NCBI GenBank assembly: GCA_035506295.1 | Contig: DATJPR010000185.1 | Span: 1-5,579, forward strand | DNA: 5,579 nucleotides | Direction of reading: 5' to 3' | Origin: DATJPR01 sp035506295 | GTDB taxonomy: Bacteria; Bacteroidota; Ignavibacteria; UBA10030; UBA6906 | Shown: one piece after another, positions 5,193-5,579 of the stretch | Position numbering within the stretch: position 1 is the stretch's first letter | How the letters are laid out: each line of letters starts with the position of its first letter | Notes under the pieces: model-generated | What the model saw: the letters and a program-made list of their open reading frames with translations, nothing else | Told to the model about the DNA's origin: nothing | Database searches by the model: none | Translations under genes and position numbers: made by a program

Positions 5193-5579
5193 GGCCGTGC
5201 CGGGCGCACGCACACCGTCGACGTCCGGCGCCGGGACCCCACGCCATTCAGCAATTTGCTGAATGATGAGTGAGCGGACATGGTTGCGAAGCTCTCCTGC
5301 CTGAGGAAGCTCGTACCTTGAGGTGTCGACCGGCGGCAGAATTCTGACATGCACCGACGCGGGATCGCCGAAGAGCAGGCTGTGTTTCGGGAGGCAGCCA
5401 TGCGAGCCCTCGACCGCAACCGGCAGAATCGGCACGCGCGCTTTGATCGCCAGATAGAATGCTCCTTCCGCGAACTGCCGAACTCGCCCGTCCACCGAAC
5501 GCGTCCCCTCCGGAAACAGCATCACCGAACATTTGTTCTCGAGGACCTTCTCGGCGGCGATGAGCGCCCGTGCTCCTGA
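5181..5579 (-). CDS. 1-acyl-sn-glycerol-3-phosphate acyltransferase (PlsC-like), C-terminal fragment
   Basis: The last 132 codons of a membrane-associated lysophospholipid acyltransferase, running leftward from the right edge; the frame is open to base 5579, so GTG 5525 is internal. The fragment carries the family block FPEGTRS (residues 22-28), which binds the glycerol-phosphate acceptor, followed by the QFAEGAFYLAIKARVPILPV segment and VEGSH. The NHxxxxD catalytic motif and any membrane segments would be encoded beyond the window. The expected reaction is acylation of lysophosphatidic acid to phosphatidic acid in phospholipid synthesis, though related enzymes acylate other lipids, so no symbol is given. 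The tail beyond about residue 105 (IIQQIAEWRG onward) looks poorly conserved. The stop codon lies inside the last codons of the convergent thioredoxin-fold gene, and no T-run terminator is seen on this strand. Confidence 0.93.
   Translation of the reverse strand, partial: SGARALIAAEKVLENKCSVMLFPEGTRSVDGRVRQFAEGAFYLAIKARVPILPVAVEGSHGCLPKHSLLFGDPASVHVRILPPVDTSRYELPQAGELRNHVRSLIIQQIAEWRGVPAPDVDGVRAPGTASVT
5245..5265. repeat. perfect 10-bp inverted repeat inside the acyltransferase 3' end
   Basis: CATTCAGCAA (5245-5254) and TTGCTGAATG (5256-5265) are exact reverse complements with a single T between them. As RNA on either strand this gives an eight-pair stem with a five-base loop. It encodes part of the IIQQIAEW stretch and lies 53 bases past the end of the convergent thioredoxin-fold gene. 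No T-run follows on either strand, so it is not a classical terminator. Confidence 0.6.

Noticed and set aside
5225..5234. GC-rich palindrome CCGGCGCCGG
   Set aside because: Lies in GC-rich coding sequence, is short and has no loop to form a hairpin; no T-run follows.
429..5256. The 11-base sequence ATTCAGCAATT occurs at 430-440 and again at 5246-5256
   Set aside because: A few shared 11-mers are expected by chance in a window this long, and the contexts are unrelated.

Overview
This is ordinary chromosomal, housekeeping-type bacterial DNA, moderately GC-rich, with dense coding and the standard genetic code. A full-length DnaE1-type polymerase followed directly by a classical thioredoxin, plus a second thioredoxin-fold protein of the kind I recall from the Bacteroidota/Chlorobi/Ignavibacteria side of the tree, makes a member of that broad group my best guess. 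It is an inference from gene order and protein character, not a demonstrated placement. I see no mobile element, CRISPR array, tRNA or rRNA.

Layout: (1) bases 2-394, the C-terminal end of an aldehyde dehydrogenase entering from the left edge. (2) bases 395-599, a non-coding gap with a two-part hairpin (476-506), an 18-bp near-perfect dyad (512-529) containing an exact DnaA-box consensus, and a plausible sigma70-type promoter (543-571). (3) dnaE, the replicative DNA polymerase III alpha subunit, to 4082. (4) a 45-nt spacer with a strong Shine-Dalgarno, then a 108-residue thioredoxin (4128-4454), closed by a strong intrinsic terminator (4479-4506). (5) a short leader with a candidate promoter overlapped by an imperfect dyad, then a 199-residue thioredoxin-fold protein with a CGDS active site (4593-5192). 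(6) on the opposite strand, the C-terminal part of a PlsC-type acyltransferase running in from the right edge and ending at 5181, overlapping gene 5 tail-to-tail by 12 bp.

Working together: dnaE and the thioredoxin look like one transcription unit, pairing the replicative polymerase with a general disulfide reductant that in many bacteria feeds ribonucleotide reductase. The DnaA-box dyad upstream raises the possibility that the initiator protein tunes this unit. The second thioredoxin-fold gene probably has its own promoter. The acyltransferase belongs to phospholipid synthesis and is an unrelated convergent neighbour. I found no clearly novel multi-gene system. The non-coding signals are the parts most worth a second look.
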